DNA of 22,712 nt from JACMJP01 sp046160675 (GTDB lineage Bacteria; Bacteroidota; Bacteroidia; Chitinophagales; BACL12), in the NCBI GenBank assembly GCA_046160675.1, contig JBJXHH010000006.1, forward strand, positions 1-22,712, read 5' to 3'. This document shows, piece after piece, positions 14,772 to 21,933 of the stretch. The position numbers and the translations under genes were made by a program. Below the pieces are notes generated by a model that saw nothing but the letters and a program-made list of their open reading frames with translations, was not told the DNA's origin and ran no database searches. Numbering within the stretch: the stretch's first letter is position 1; each line of letters starts with the position of its first letter.

Positions 14772-16079
14772 TTATATAATCATTCCGGCTATTGCAGCTG
14801 TAAAAAAACATGCAATTGTTCCGCCAATCAAAGCCTTTATGCCAAGTTGAGAAAGCGTAGTACGCTGGTTAGGGGCTAATGATCCAATACCTCCAATCTG
14901 AATCCCGATGGATGCGAAGTTAGAAAACCCACATAATGCATAGGTCGCTATTATAATAGACTTTTCATCCAATATGTCTTTCACTCCTCCAAGTGATGCG
15001 TAGGCGACAAATTCATTCAATATTGTTTTTTCACCCAGCAGCTGCCCTACAATGAGAATGTCTTGTGATGGAGTGCCTAACAACCAGGCTATTGGAGAAA
15101 ACGCATAACCGAAAATATAACTCAGGGTTAGCCCTTCATATTTATTATTCGTAGCGATTACTATCCTTTCGTTCAAATTTGTAATATCTCCCAGCCAAAA
15201 AAATATCCCATTAAACATAGCCATGAATGCTGTAAATACAAGCAGCATTGCTCCTACATTTACTGCCAGCTTTAAACCGTCTGTAGTACCATTAGCTACA
15301 GCCTCAAGTACATTAGAACCAAGCCGTTCTTTATTGACTTCCAACTTTCGTTGAATATTTTCAGTTTGGGGATATAACATTTTTGAAGCAACTATTGCTG
15401 CAGGAGCGCTCATGATAGAAGCACTTAGAAGATGCATTGCATAAAACTGTTGTTTTGCTACATCATCACCCCCAAGGAACCCGATGTAAGCTGCCATAAC
15501 TCCACCTGCTATTGTAGCCATACCACCTACCATCACACACAATACCTCGCTTTTGGTCATTTTTTCAAGGTAAGGGCGAATAAGCAAGGGAGCTTCCGTT
15601 TGCCCCAGGAAAATATTGCCGGCAGCGTTCAAGCTTTCAGCACCGCTGAGTTTCATTGTTTTACTCATCACCCAAGCAAAACCGTATACGATCTTTTGTA
15701 ATACTCCCAGGTAATATAAAAGAGATGTGAGTGCTGAAAAGAACAAAACTGTGGGTAACACCTTAAAAGCGAAGATGAAACCAACATTATATAACTGCCC
15801 TGTGATCCCGTCCTGTACTTCGGTTTGTGCAGGCCAGCTGCCAAGTACAAAATTCGCCCCGGCTTCTGTATACCCAACCAAATTCACAAAAAAATTCGCA
15901 AGTATCTGAAAAGCATCTTTTACAATTGGAACATATATAATGAGTATTGCAAAAACGAGTTGTATCACCAGCCCGGCTCCTACTAACTTCCAATCAATTG
16001 CTTTTCTGTTGCTACTCAGTAAGTAACAGATACCTACTAAAGAAACAACTCCAAGCAACCCTCTTAAAATATCCTCCAT
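14772..16079 (-). CDS. nupC: NupC-type concentrative nucleoside transporter
   Basis: CNT-family proteins import nucleosides across the inner membrane coupled to Na+ or H+. The 435-residue length is typical. The protein starts with a helix (about 8-22) and contains the first substrate-binding hairpin motif GQTEAPLLIRPYL (residues 159-171), in which Gln160, Thr161 and Glu162 correspond to the nucleobase-binding residues of the Vibrio transporter. The C-terminal motif is CGFSNFASIGIQIGGIGSLAP, whose Asn and Ser contact the ribose in known structures. The GQTEAP form resembles Vibrio CNT, suggesting Na+ coupling, but this cannot be proven by inspection. A small two-helix protein gene follows after 3 bases. 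The gene is divergent from the lipoprotein gene at 16180. Confidence 0.94.
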   Translation of the reverse strand: MEDILRGLLGVVSLVGICYLLSSNRKAIDWKLVGAGLVIQLVFAILIIYVPIVKDAFQILANFFVNLVGYTEAGANFVLGSWPAQTEVQDGITGQLYNVGFIFAFKVLPTVLFFSALTSLLYYLGVLQKIVYGFAWVMSKTMKLSGAESLNAAGNIFLGQTEAPLLIRPYLEKMTKSEVLCVMVGGMATIAGGVMAAYIGFLGGDDVAKQQFYAMHLLSASIMSAPAAIVASKMLYPQTENIQRKLEVNKERLGSNVLEAVANGTTDGLKLAVNVGAMLLVFTAFMAMFNGIFFWLGDITNLNERIVIATNNKYEGLTLSYIFGYAFSPIAWLLGTPSQDILIVGQLLGEKTILNEFVAYASLGGVKDILDEKSIIIATYALCGFSNFASIGIQIGGIGSLAPNQRTTLSQLGIKALIGGTIACFFTAAIAGMII

Positions 16080-16179
16080 AGTTGTTATTTAATCGGCACG
16101 AATATAAACAAATTGGTGAAAGAATAGATTTTGCCGAAACTGCAGCTTAGAAATTTTGCAGAATCATTATCTTCACGAT

Positions 16180-17283
16180 ATGAAACAATTGATAATAGGC
16201 GCCTTCGTAATTTGCATGTTTTCCTGCAAAAAAGAAACCTTAATTATTGATGCTGAACTTCAGGCGCATCTTGCTACTACTGTGCTGGTTAAACCTTCTA
16301 ACAAGTACAACAACTTTTTTACTCGCTACGGCAATGGGTGGACTGGCGGTGATGCTACATATTCTGTCGCATTGCCTGATGGAAGAAATCTTTGGATGTT
16401 TGGCGATTCATTTCTTGATACAGTTTATGCAGACAGGACGAGACCCTCAAGCGGGTTGATAAGAAATTGTTTTATGCTACAGGATGGGCCCGGGTATAAT
16501 GATTTTACAACATTAGTAACCGGAAGTATTGATGAGCCTGAAGCTTTTGTGAATACACCCGACCCTGCGAATGAATGGTACTGGCCCGGCGATGGAACTG
16601 TTGTGGATGATGAGTTATATGTATTCATGCAACTTTTCGAAAGAACCGGCACAGGCACTTTTGATTTTCATTACTTACAAACCGATCTCGTAAAATTTTC
16701 ACTGCCGGATATTAGCGAAGTAAGCCGAACAACAGTTTGGGAAATTGATGATGATGTTTTCTTTGGAGCAACTGTTTTTGAAGAGGACAGTTTCTTATAT
16801 ATTTATTCACCGGAAACGCAGGGAATATTTAAATATGTACAGCTAGCAAGGCTACCGCAAGATAACTTATATGCCCCACTTACCTATTACAATGCTGCAA
16901 CTTCGGTATGGCAAACTACTTACCCTGGCACGGATGGGAGATTGAAAAAAAACCCTTCAGGGAACATTGATGTATCAGCCCAATTTTCAGTTTTTTATGA
17001 TGCTGGCCGATACAGGCTTGTAACGCAGGAAGGTTTGCTGGGAAAAAATATATACACTTATCATTCATCCTCACCATTAGGCCCTTGGTCGGGAAAGAAA
17101 AAAATTTATACTGCTGATGCAGGCCCAGATGCATGGACATATAATGCTTTTGTTCATCCGCAAATTCTCACAACTGATGGATATATGCTTATGAGTTATA
17201 ACATCAATGCGATGGATTTCTTCGACCTGTTTTCTAATGCCGACATATACAGGCCTAAATTTGTCTGGATAAAATACTTATAA
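16180..17283 (+). CDS. Lipoprotein with a glycosidase-like propeller domain (DUF5005/DUF4185-like)
   Basis: The ATG at 16180 gives 367 residues starting with a lipoprotein signal, MKQLIIGAFVICMFSC, with the lipid-attachment Cys16 followed by KKE. An upstream in-frame ATG at 16156 would add eight residues ahead of the signal and is less likely. The body has the repeated aromatic strand pattern of a five-bladed beta-propeller of the glycosidase type: NGWTGGDATYSVALPDG, NLWMFGDSFLDT, the segment WYWPGDGTVVDDELYVF, FGATVFEEDSFLYIY, SAQFSVFYDAGRYRLV and GPDAWTYNAFVHPQ. I assign it to the DUF5005/DUF4185-like group from memory of that 'LPDGR.LW.FGDSF' pattern. It is surface- or periplasm-anchored. 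No polysaccharide-utilisation genes are adjacent, so the substrate is unknown. A strong hairpin follows its stop. Confidence 0.75.
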   Translation: MKQLIIGAFVICMFSCKKETLIIDAELQAHLATTVLVKPSNKYNNFFTRYGNGWTGGDATYSVALPDGRNLWMFGDSFLDTVYADRTRPSSGLIRNCFMLQDGPGYNDFTTLVTGSIDEPEAFVNTPDPANEWYWPGDGTVVDDELYVFMQLFERTGTGTFDFHYLQTDLVKFSLPDISEVSRTTVWEIDDDVFFGATVFEEDSFLYIYSPETQGIFKYVQLARLPQDNLYAPLTYYNAATSVWQTTYPGTDGRLKKNPSGNIDVSAQFSVFYDAGRYRLVTQEGLLGKNIYTYHSSSPLGPWSGKKKIYTADAGPDAWTYNAFVHPQILTTDGYMLMSYNINAMDFFDLFSNADIYRPKFVWIKYL

Positions 17284-17336
17284 GCTTGGACTTTGGGATT
17301 AGTATTCGAAGATCACTTTTCAAGGACTTTAAAGAA

Positions 17337-17365
17337 AAACCTCCCGATTTTATATCGGGAGGTTT
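17337..17365. terminator. Strong bidirectional hairpin terminator
   Basis: A perfect 12-bp stem (17337-17348 with 17354-17365, core CCTCCCGAT) encloses the loop TTTAT. The plus side continues TTTGAATTATTTT, and the minus side gives TTTTTCTTT. It lies 53 bases after the lipoprotein stop and 30 bases after the secG stop on the other strand, so it can end both converging transcripts. Confidence 0.88.
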
Positions 17366-17395
17366 GAATTATTTTGAATCTGCATATGCAGTTTG

Positions 17396-17761
17396 TTACT
17401 TGCTAGGGTCTGTTGGGTCAGTAGTTGTAGTTCCAGGATCTTCAACGGGAACTTCATCAAGTGTTGGGATATCCTGTGTTCCGGTAGAAGGCCCTTGTGA
17501 TTCAGCACCAGGAATATTCAAAGTTGGGGTTGAGTCTGCCGGCTTAAACGCAGCAGAGGCAAGGCAAAGTACAAAAACAGCACAGATCATATACCAGGTC
17601 CATTTTTCAATACCATCTGCACTGCGGCTATAGCCAAATAATTGATTGGCAGCACCGCCAAAACTACCACTTAGCCCTCCCCCTTTGGGGTTTTGTATCA
17701 ATATGAATAGCCCCAACGCAACACATATTACAAGGGCAATTATTACTATTAATGTGAACAT
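17396..17761 (-). CDS. secG: Preprotein translocase subunit SecG
   Basis: SecG is the small auxiliary subunit of the SecYEG channel in the inner membrane. The 121-residue protein has two helices, at about 2-23 (FTLIVIIALVICVALGLFIL) and 53-71. The signature cytoplasmic loop between them is QNPKGGGLSGSFGG (23-36). A C-terminal tail of about 48 residues, rich in Pro, Thr, Asp and Glu (for example TLDEVPVEDPG), goes beyond the core of E. coli SecG; such acidic tails are common in this phylum. It is the last gene of the miaB operon, 4 bases after the TPR-like gene, and a strong terminator follows. No groES/groEL genes follow, unlike the arrangement I recall from some relatives. Confidence 0.94.
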   Translation of the reverse strand: MFTLIVIIALVICVALGLFILIQNPKGGGLSGSFGGAANQLFGYSRSADGIEKWTWYMICAVFVLCLASAAFKPADSTPTLNIPGAESQGPSTGTQDIPTLDEVPVEDPGTTTTDPTDPSK

Positions 17762-17765
17762 ATAA

Positions 17766-18683
17766 CTATAATTCTTTTATTTTTTCTGCAAAGTAAGCGC
17801 TTTTTTGCGGGTATTTCAAACGAAGCTTTTCATACATCTGAGCCGCCCTTTGTTTCTTGCCTTGAAGAGCAAGAATCTGTGCATAGGTTTCTGTTATGAG
17901 GTGATCATGCAAATGGAGGCTTTTTGTAGCAAGTATATCGGCATCTTGTTCATCAAAATTTTCTGAAGAAGGCATCCGCCCTTTTAATAAAACTTTCCGG
18001 GGTTTGTGATTTTCATTTAATATTACTAAGGAACCCTTGCTAGGGCCGGAAATAAGTTGCAGCCATTCAATAAATGTGTGAATCTCCGTCTGAGAAATCA
18101 TTACTGCCTCTTCTGAAGAAATGGTTTTTCCTGTTATATCTTTTACTAATTCACCGAGAGTTGCATCGTTTTTTTCCTTCAACATTTGCAATTCATACAG
18201 GTTAAATTCAAAAAGTGGTTCTTCTGGGGTCTCTTCTACAAATGTTGCCTCATCTTCCTTTTGCTCACTTATAATAGCTGTTTCAAATTTTTCATTTATC
18301 ATCAGTTCCTCAAGGATCTCATCAGGTATTATTTCCTCAACTTTCATTTCCTTCTCTTCTATAACTTGGAAAACCTCCTTTTGAGGAATGGTATGTAAAG
18401 GTACTTCCACCTGCTTATCATCAACTCCAGCTATTTGCATTTTTCTGAGAGTCGTTCTCTCAATGAGCTGAAACAAAACCGAACGATCATAGATGTAAGT
18501 TGCTGCTTTTTTTAAAGCTTCATCAAAATGAGGGCTGTGCTCTATCTGCATTTTTTTTACAAGTAGAATACGGGGCAATTGGAACCAGGGATATCTTTCA
18601 ATAAGCTGGCGCAATTCTTTTACATCAGCATCTTGTAAAAGATGAATATCAGAGATTATTTGATTGAATTGTTCTTTTTCCAT
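17766..18683 (-). CDS. TPR-like protein of the lptE-secG cluster
   Basis: The 305-residue protein has no signal peptide or membrane helix. An N-terminal helical region (about 1-80) includes the pattern ELRQLIERYPWFQLPRILL and the motif YIYDRSVLFQLIE. A low-complexity acidic middle section (about 105-185) is rich in Glu and Ile. The C terminus carries one TPR-like helical pair, ETYAQILALQGKKQRAAQMYEKL, followed by RLKYPQKSAYFAEKI. I know it only as a conserved companion of lptE and secG in Bacteroidota; its function is unknown and it may be a cytoplasmic scaffold. Its ATG shares one base with the lptE stop (TAATG), so the two are translationally coupled. Confidence 0.82.
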   Translation of the reverse strand: MEKEQFNQIISDIHLLQDADVKELRQLIERYPWFQLPRILLVKKMQIEHSPHFDEALKKAATYIYDRSVLFQLIERTTLRKMQIAGVDDKQVEVPLHTIPQKEVFQVIEEKEMKVEEIIPDEILEELMINEKFETAIISEQKEDEATFVEETPEEPLFEFNLYELQMLKEKNDATLGELVKDITGKTISSEEAVMISQTEIHTFIEWLQLISGPSKGSLVILNENHKPRKVLLKGRMPSSENFDEQDADILATKSLHLHDHLITETYAQILALQGKKQRAAQMYEKLRLKYPQKSAYFAEKIKEL

Positions 18684-19192
18684 TACCAGTTTCCGGCAAC
18701 TTTCAAAAATATATCATCTGCCAGTTGTTCTGAAATTTCTTCAATCAGGTCACTCTCTACCTGGCTTAAAACCTGCGTTGATTCGTAATCTGAGAAACGG
18801 GAAAAAGATTGTGTCCAGCTTCTCGTATCGTCTATTTTATCCTTAAATTCAACTTTAACCCCTATTGTCAGCCTGTTCAGAGCTGTTGTTTCGTTACCCG
18901 TCGGGGCAATAGGCGAAGTTCTGTATTCAGTAATAGCTCCTGAAAATTCCCAGTCGCCTCCTTTATCTTTTATTGCAAGGCTTGATTCCCGGTTGAATTT
19001 ATCAATCAGTGTTTGTGTAAAAGTTTGACTGAGGGTTGTTGCAACAAATGCTGATTGATTAGGGAAATAATTGATTGTTACACTTTTAATTTCAGGAGGA
19101 ATGGAAGTTCCACTAAGTGAAAGCGAGCAAGTTGCTGCGGAACCTAGGAAGCCCCCAAAAATCAATATTAAGAAATTGTATCTATTTGTCAT
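18683..19192 (-). CDS. lptE: LptE-like lipopolysaccharide assembly lipoprotein
   Basis: LptE plugs the LptD barrel and helps insert LPS into the outer membrane. The 169-residue protein has a lipoprotein signal with Cys22 (GGFLGSAATC); the lipobox is weak at -3. After this comes SLSLSGTSIPPEIKSVTI, which matches the characteristic 'GASIPP..KTVSI' start of Bacteroidota LptE. The rest has the LptE pattern: long helix QTFTQTLIDKFNRESSL, strand WEFSGAITEYRTSP, then RLTIGVKVEF and a C-terminal helix LVESDLIEEISEQ-like segment, ending KVAGNW. The start ATG overlaps the end of the regulator gene by 11 bases. It is followed directly by the TPR-like gene. The identity rests on pattern and context, not on alignment. 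Confidence 0.87.
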   Translation of the reverse strand: MTNRYNFLILIFGGFLGSAATCSLSLSGTSIPPEIKSVTINYFPNQSAFVATTLSQTFTQTLIDKFNRESSLAIKDKGGDWEFSGAITEYRTSPIAPTGNETTALNRLTIGVKVEFKDKIDDTRSWTQSFSRFSDYESTQVLSQVESDLIEEISEQLADDIFLKVAGNW

Positions 19193-20420
19193 CGAGGTAG
19201 TCTTCCTGTATATTATATTCTTTTATTTTCCTGTAAAGTGTTCTTTCAGATATACCTAAATCTAATGCTGCATCTTTGCGTTTGCCTTTGTGTTTTATCA
19301 ATGCTTTTTCAATCAATTCTCTTTCTTTATCTACTAATGATAAATTTTCTTCTTCATGTTCCTGAATATAATTTTGAGGTTGATCAATAACTACAGGTTG
19401 GTTTTGTGGAGAAACATGCTGGGGTTGATTATAAGCTGAGACATAAGTTTCTGTAAGTACGTTGCCATTTACTGGTTCTGTTTTGAGCTGGTTCGCTTCT
19501 GCCATGTGCAGTACAAATTGCTTCAGATCCTGCACATCTTTTTTCATATCAAACAGCACTTTATATAGTAATTCTCTCTCTGTATAGTCATTTCCGTTTG
19601 CATTATTCATTAAAGCGGGAAGGTTTGTTTTCGAAATATCAGGTAAAAACTTTTTCAGTTCTTCTATAGTGATAATTTTATCCGTTGCAAGTACACTTGC
19701 TTGTTCCGCAATATTTTTCAATTCCCGGATATTTCCGGGCCAATTATAATTTGTAAGCATTTCAACAGCTCCTGCATCTAAAACGACAGAAGGTGTTCGA
19801 TATTTTTCTGAAAAATCAGTACTGAATTTTCTAAACAGTAAATGGATATCTTCTCTTCGCTCCCTGAGCGCAGGCACTGAGATGGGAACTGTATTGAGCC
19901 TATAAAAAAGATCTTCCCTGAACTTGCCATTAGAAATTAGCTTATGCAGGTCAACATTTGTGGCTGCTACAACTCTCACATCCGTTTTTTGAACTTTACT
20001 TGAGCCCACCCTGATATATTCACCTGCTTCGAGTACTCTTAGAAGCCTTGCCTGTGTACCTAAAGGCAATTCGCCAATTTCATCAAGAAAAATTGTTCCT
20101 CCGTTTACAGTTTCAAAGTATCCTTTCCTGTCATCAACTGCATTCGTAAATGAGCCTTTTACATGCCCGAACAACTCAGAATCAATGGTTCCCTCTGGAA
20201 TTGCCCCGCAGTTGACAGCAATAAAAGGCCCGTGTTTTCTTGTAGAGTATGAATGAATGATTTGTGAAAAAATTTCTTTTCCGACCCCACTTTCGCCTGT
20301 TATGAGAACTGTAAGATTAGTAGGTGCTACACGGGCAGCTACACTAAGAGCATAGTGAAGCCCCGGTGAGTTTCCGATAATACCGAAACGTTGTTTTATA
20401 CTTTGAATCTCATCTGCCAT
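19182..20420 (-). CDS. Sigma-54-type AAA+ transcriptional regulator with GSFTNA loop
   Basis: The chosen ATG at 20420 gives 412 residues (MADEIQSIK) and a 14-base gap after miaB; the frame extends 63 bases further into miaB but that extension is not family-like. There is no receiver or GAF domain, only about 15 residues before the AAA+ core. Walker A is GESGVGKE (42-49), Walker B GTIFLDEIGE (108-117), arginine-finger region FREDLFYRLN (167-176) and sensor II WPGNIREL (227-234). A Fis-type HTH ends the protein (KDAALDLGISERTLYRKIKEY). The loop that contacts sigma-54 reads GSFTNA at 89-94 instead of GAFTGA. With no sensor domain its activity is probably set by expression level or partner proteins. 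Its targets are unknown. Confidence 0.9.
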   Translation of the reverse strand: MADEIQSIKQRFGIIGNSPGLHYALSVAARVAPTNLTVLITGESGVGKEIFSQIIHSYSTRKHGPFIAVNCGAIPEGTIDSELFGHVKGSFTNAVDDRKGYFETVNGGTIFLDEIGELPLGTQARLLRVLEAGEYIRVGSSKVQKTDVRVVAATNVDLHKLISNGKFREDLFYRLNTVPISVPALRERREDIHLLFRKFSTDFSEKYRTPSVVLDAGAVEMLTNYNWPGNIRELKNIAEQASVLATDKIITIEELKKFLPDISKTNLPALMNNANGNDYTERELLYKVLFDMKKDVQDLKQFVLHMAEANQLKTEPVNGNVLTETYVSAYNQPQHVSPQNQPVVIDQPQNYIQEHEEENLSLVDKERELIEKALIKHKGKRKDAALDLGISERTLYRKIKEYNIQEDYLDDK

Positions 20421-20434
20421 GATAAAAGGAACCG

Positions 20435-21880
20435 TTAGTTGGTTTTGGAAACAATTTTTCCGATCAGCGTTGCTGAAGTGCAATCTTTAATCAGTACATT
20501 GACGTACTCTCCGGGTTTTATATTTTCCCCCGGGAAAACTACCATCTTGTTTTGATCATTTCTTCCACACATATCTTTCACATTTCTTTTTGAAGGCCTT
20601 TCAACCAGAACTTTACAAATTTTCCCTATGTCAGTCTTGTTTTTCACAAGTGAATGTTTGTTCTGCAGGGCGATAATCTCATTCAGCCTCCTTTTTTTGA
20701 TTTCCTCAGGAACATCATCTTTATATTTTCTCTCAGCTAAAGTCCCAGGACGTTCACTATAAAAAAACATATAACTCATATCATACATAACCCTCTCCAT
20801 CAAACTCAGGGTATCAGCATGTTCTTCCTCTGTTTCAGAACAAAAGCCTGCTATAACATCGGTGGAAATTCCACAATCAGGAACAATTCTTTTTATTGCG
20901 TCTATCCGGTTCAGGTACCACTCTCGGTCATAGGTGCGGTTCATGAGTTCAAGAATCCTTGAATTCCCGCTTTGCACAGGCAGGTGAATGTAGTTGCAAA
21001 TGTTTTCATGCTTTGCCATTGCAAATAAAACTTCATCTGTCATGTCCTTGGGATGTGATGTAGAAAATCTCACCCTCAGTAAGGGATCAACTTCTGCCAC
21101 CCTGACAAGGAGTTCAGCAAACGAAATCACTTTTCCGTTTTCAGGATTTTCCCATTTGTACGAGTCTACATTTTGTCCCAGTAAAGTCACTTCCCTAAAA
21201 CCTCTTTGGAACAATTCTTTTGCTTCTGCTATAATTGAAAATGCACTCCGGCTCCTTTCCCTTCCTCTTGTGAATGGCACAACACAAAACGAACACATGT
21301 TATCACACCCTCGCATAATCGAAATGAAGGCACATATACCATTACTATCTAAACGTAGGGGAGAAATATCACTATATGTTTCTTCCCGGCTCAGTAAAAC
21401 ATTCACAGCTTTCTGCCCTTCATCTGCTGTGGAAACAAGTTTGGGGAGATCTCTGTAAGCATCAGGGCCACATACAATATCAACTAATTTTTCTTCTTCA
21501 AGTAAATTGGCTTTCAATCTTTCGGCCATGCAGCCGAGCATCCCTATTAATGCTTCAGGTTTATGTTTTTTTACAATTTTCAGTTCCTGTAACCTGTGGC
21601 GTACCCGCTGTTCTGCATTATCCCTAATTGCGCAGGTATTAAGTAAAATAAGATCTGCTTCCAGGTAATCTTTTGTGATTCCAAAGCCGCTCTTGAACAG
21701 GATGGAAGCAATGATTTCACTATCGCTGAAGTTCATCTGGCAGCCATAGCTTTCAATGTAAAACTTTCGGGAAGTTTTTTCTTGGGTAAAAACCTCCGCC
21801 TCCATCACTTCACCCTGCCTGTTTTCTTCAAGTGGTTTGTGCATTTCCAACCCCTCTAATATTCCTGTGTTATTGTACAT
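20435..21880 (-). CDS. miaB: tRNA-2-methylthio-N6-dimethylallyladenosine synthase
   Basis: MiaB is a radical-SAM enzyme that adds a methylthio group to N6-isopentenyladenosine at position 37 of tRNAs reading U-starting codons. The ATG at 21880 gives 481 residues; a TTG at 21889 is possible. Cys47 (SYGCQMNF), Cys83 (NTCAIRDN) and Cys117 (MLGCMAER) should bind the auxiliary [4Fe-4S] cluster. The radical-SAM cluster is on Cys192, Cys196 and Cys199 in MRGCDNMCSFCVVPFTRGRE. The C-terminal TRAM-like part includes KRNVKDMCGRNDQNKMVVFPG. About 30 residues precede the first conserved block, normal for this phylum. It is the first gene of an operon with the AAA+ regulator, lptE, the TPR-like gene and secG. 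It is divergent from the GT-C gene. Confidence 0.95.
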   Translation of the reverse strand: MYNNTGILEGLEMHKPLEENRQGEVMEAEVFTQEKTSRKFYIESYGCQMNFSDSEIIASILFKSGFGITKDYLEADLILLNTCAIRDNAEQRVRHRLQELKIVKKHKPEALIGMLGCMAERLKANLLEEEKLVDIVCGPDAYRDLPKLVSTADEGQKAVNVLLSREETYSDISPLRLDSNGICAFISIMRGCDNMCSFCVVPFTRGRERSRSAFSIIAEAKELFQRGFREVTLLGQNVDSYKWENPENGKVISFAELLVRVAEVDPLLRVRFSTSHPKDMTDEVLFAMAKHENICNYIHLPVQSGNSRILELMNRTYDREWYLNRIDAIKRIVPDCGISTDVIAGFCSETEEEHADTLSLMERVMYDMSYMFFYSERPGTLAERKYKDDVPEEIKKRRLNEIIALQNKHSLVKNKTDIGKICKVLVERPSKRNVKDMCGRNDQNKMVVFPGENIKPGEYVNVLIKDCTSATLIGKIVSKTN

Positions 21881-21901
21881 TGCATGCAAAAATACTAAAT
21901 T

Positions 21902-21918
21902 CCTGTCAGTTTGGCAGG
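21902..21918. repeat. Short stem-loop in the miaB / GT-C intergenic gap
   Basis: CCTGTC (21902-21907) pairs with GGCAGG (21913-21918), including one G-U wobble, around the loop AGTTT. It lies 15 bases upstream of the GT-C gene's ATG and could be in its leader. No T-run follows, so it is not an intrinsic terminator. It may be chance or a leader element. Confidence 0.3.
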
Positions 21919-21933
21919 CGGGTTGTAATCGAG

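Noticed and set aside
17286..17633. Plus-strand open frame of 115 residues following the lipoprotein gene
   Set aside because: It runs through a strong hairpin terminator and the antisense of secG, and its product is low-complexity Gly/Ser/Val.
20994..21458. 154-residue open frame on the plus strand opposite miaB
   Set aside because: It lies wholly within well-supported miaB, has no recognisable protein features and is best explained as a shadow of the real coding strand.
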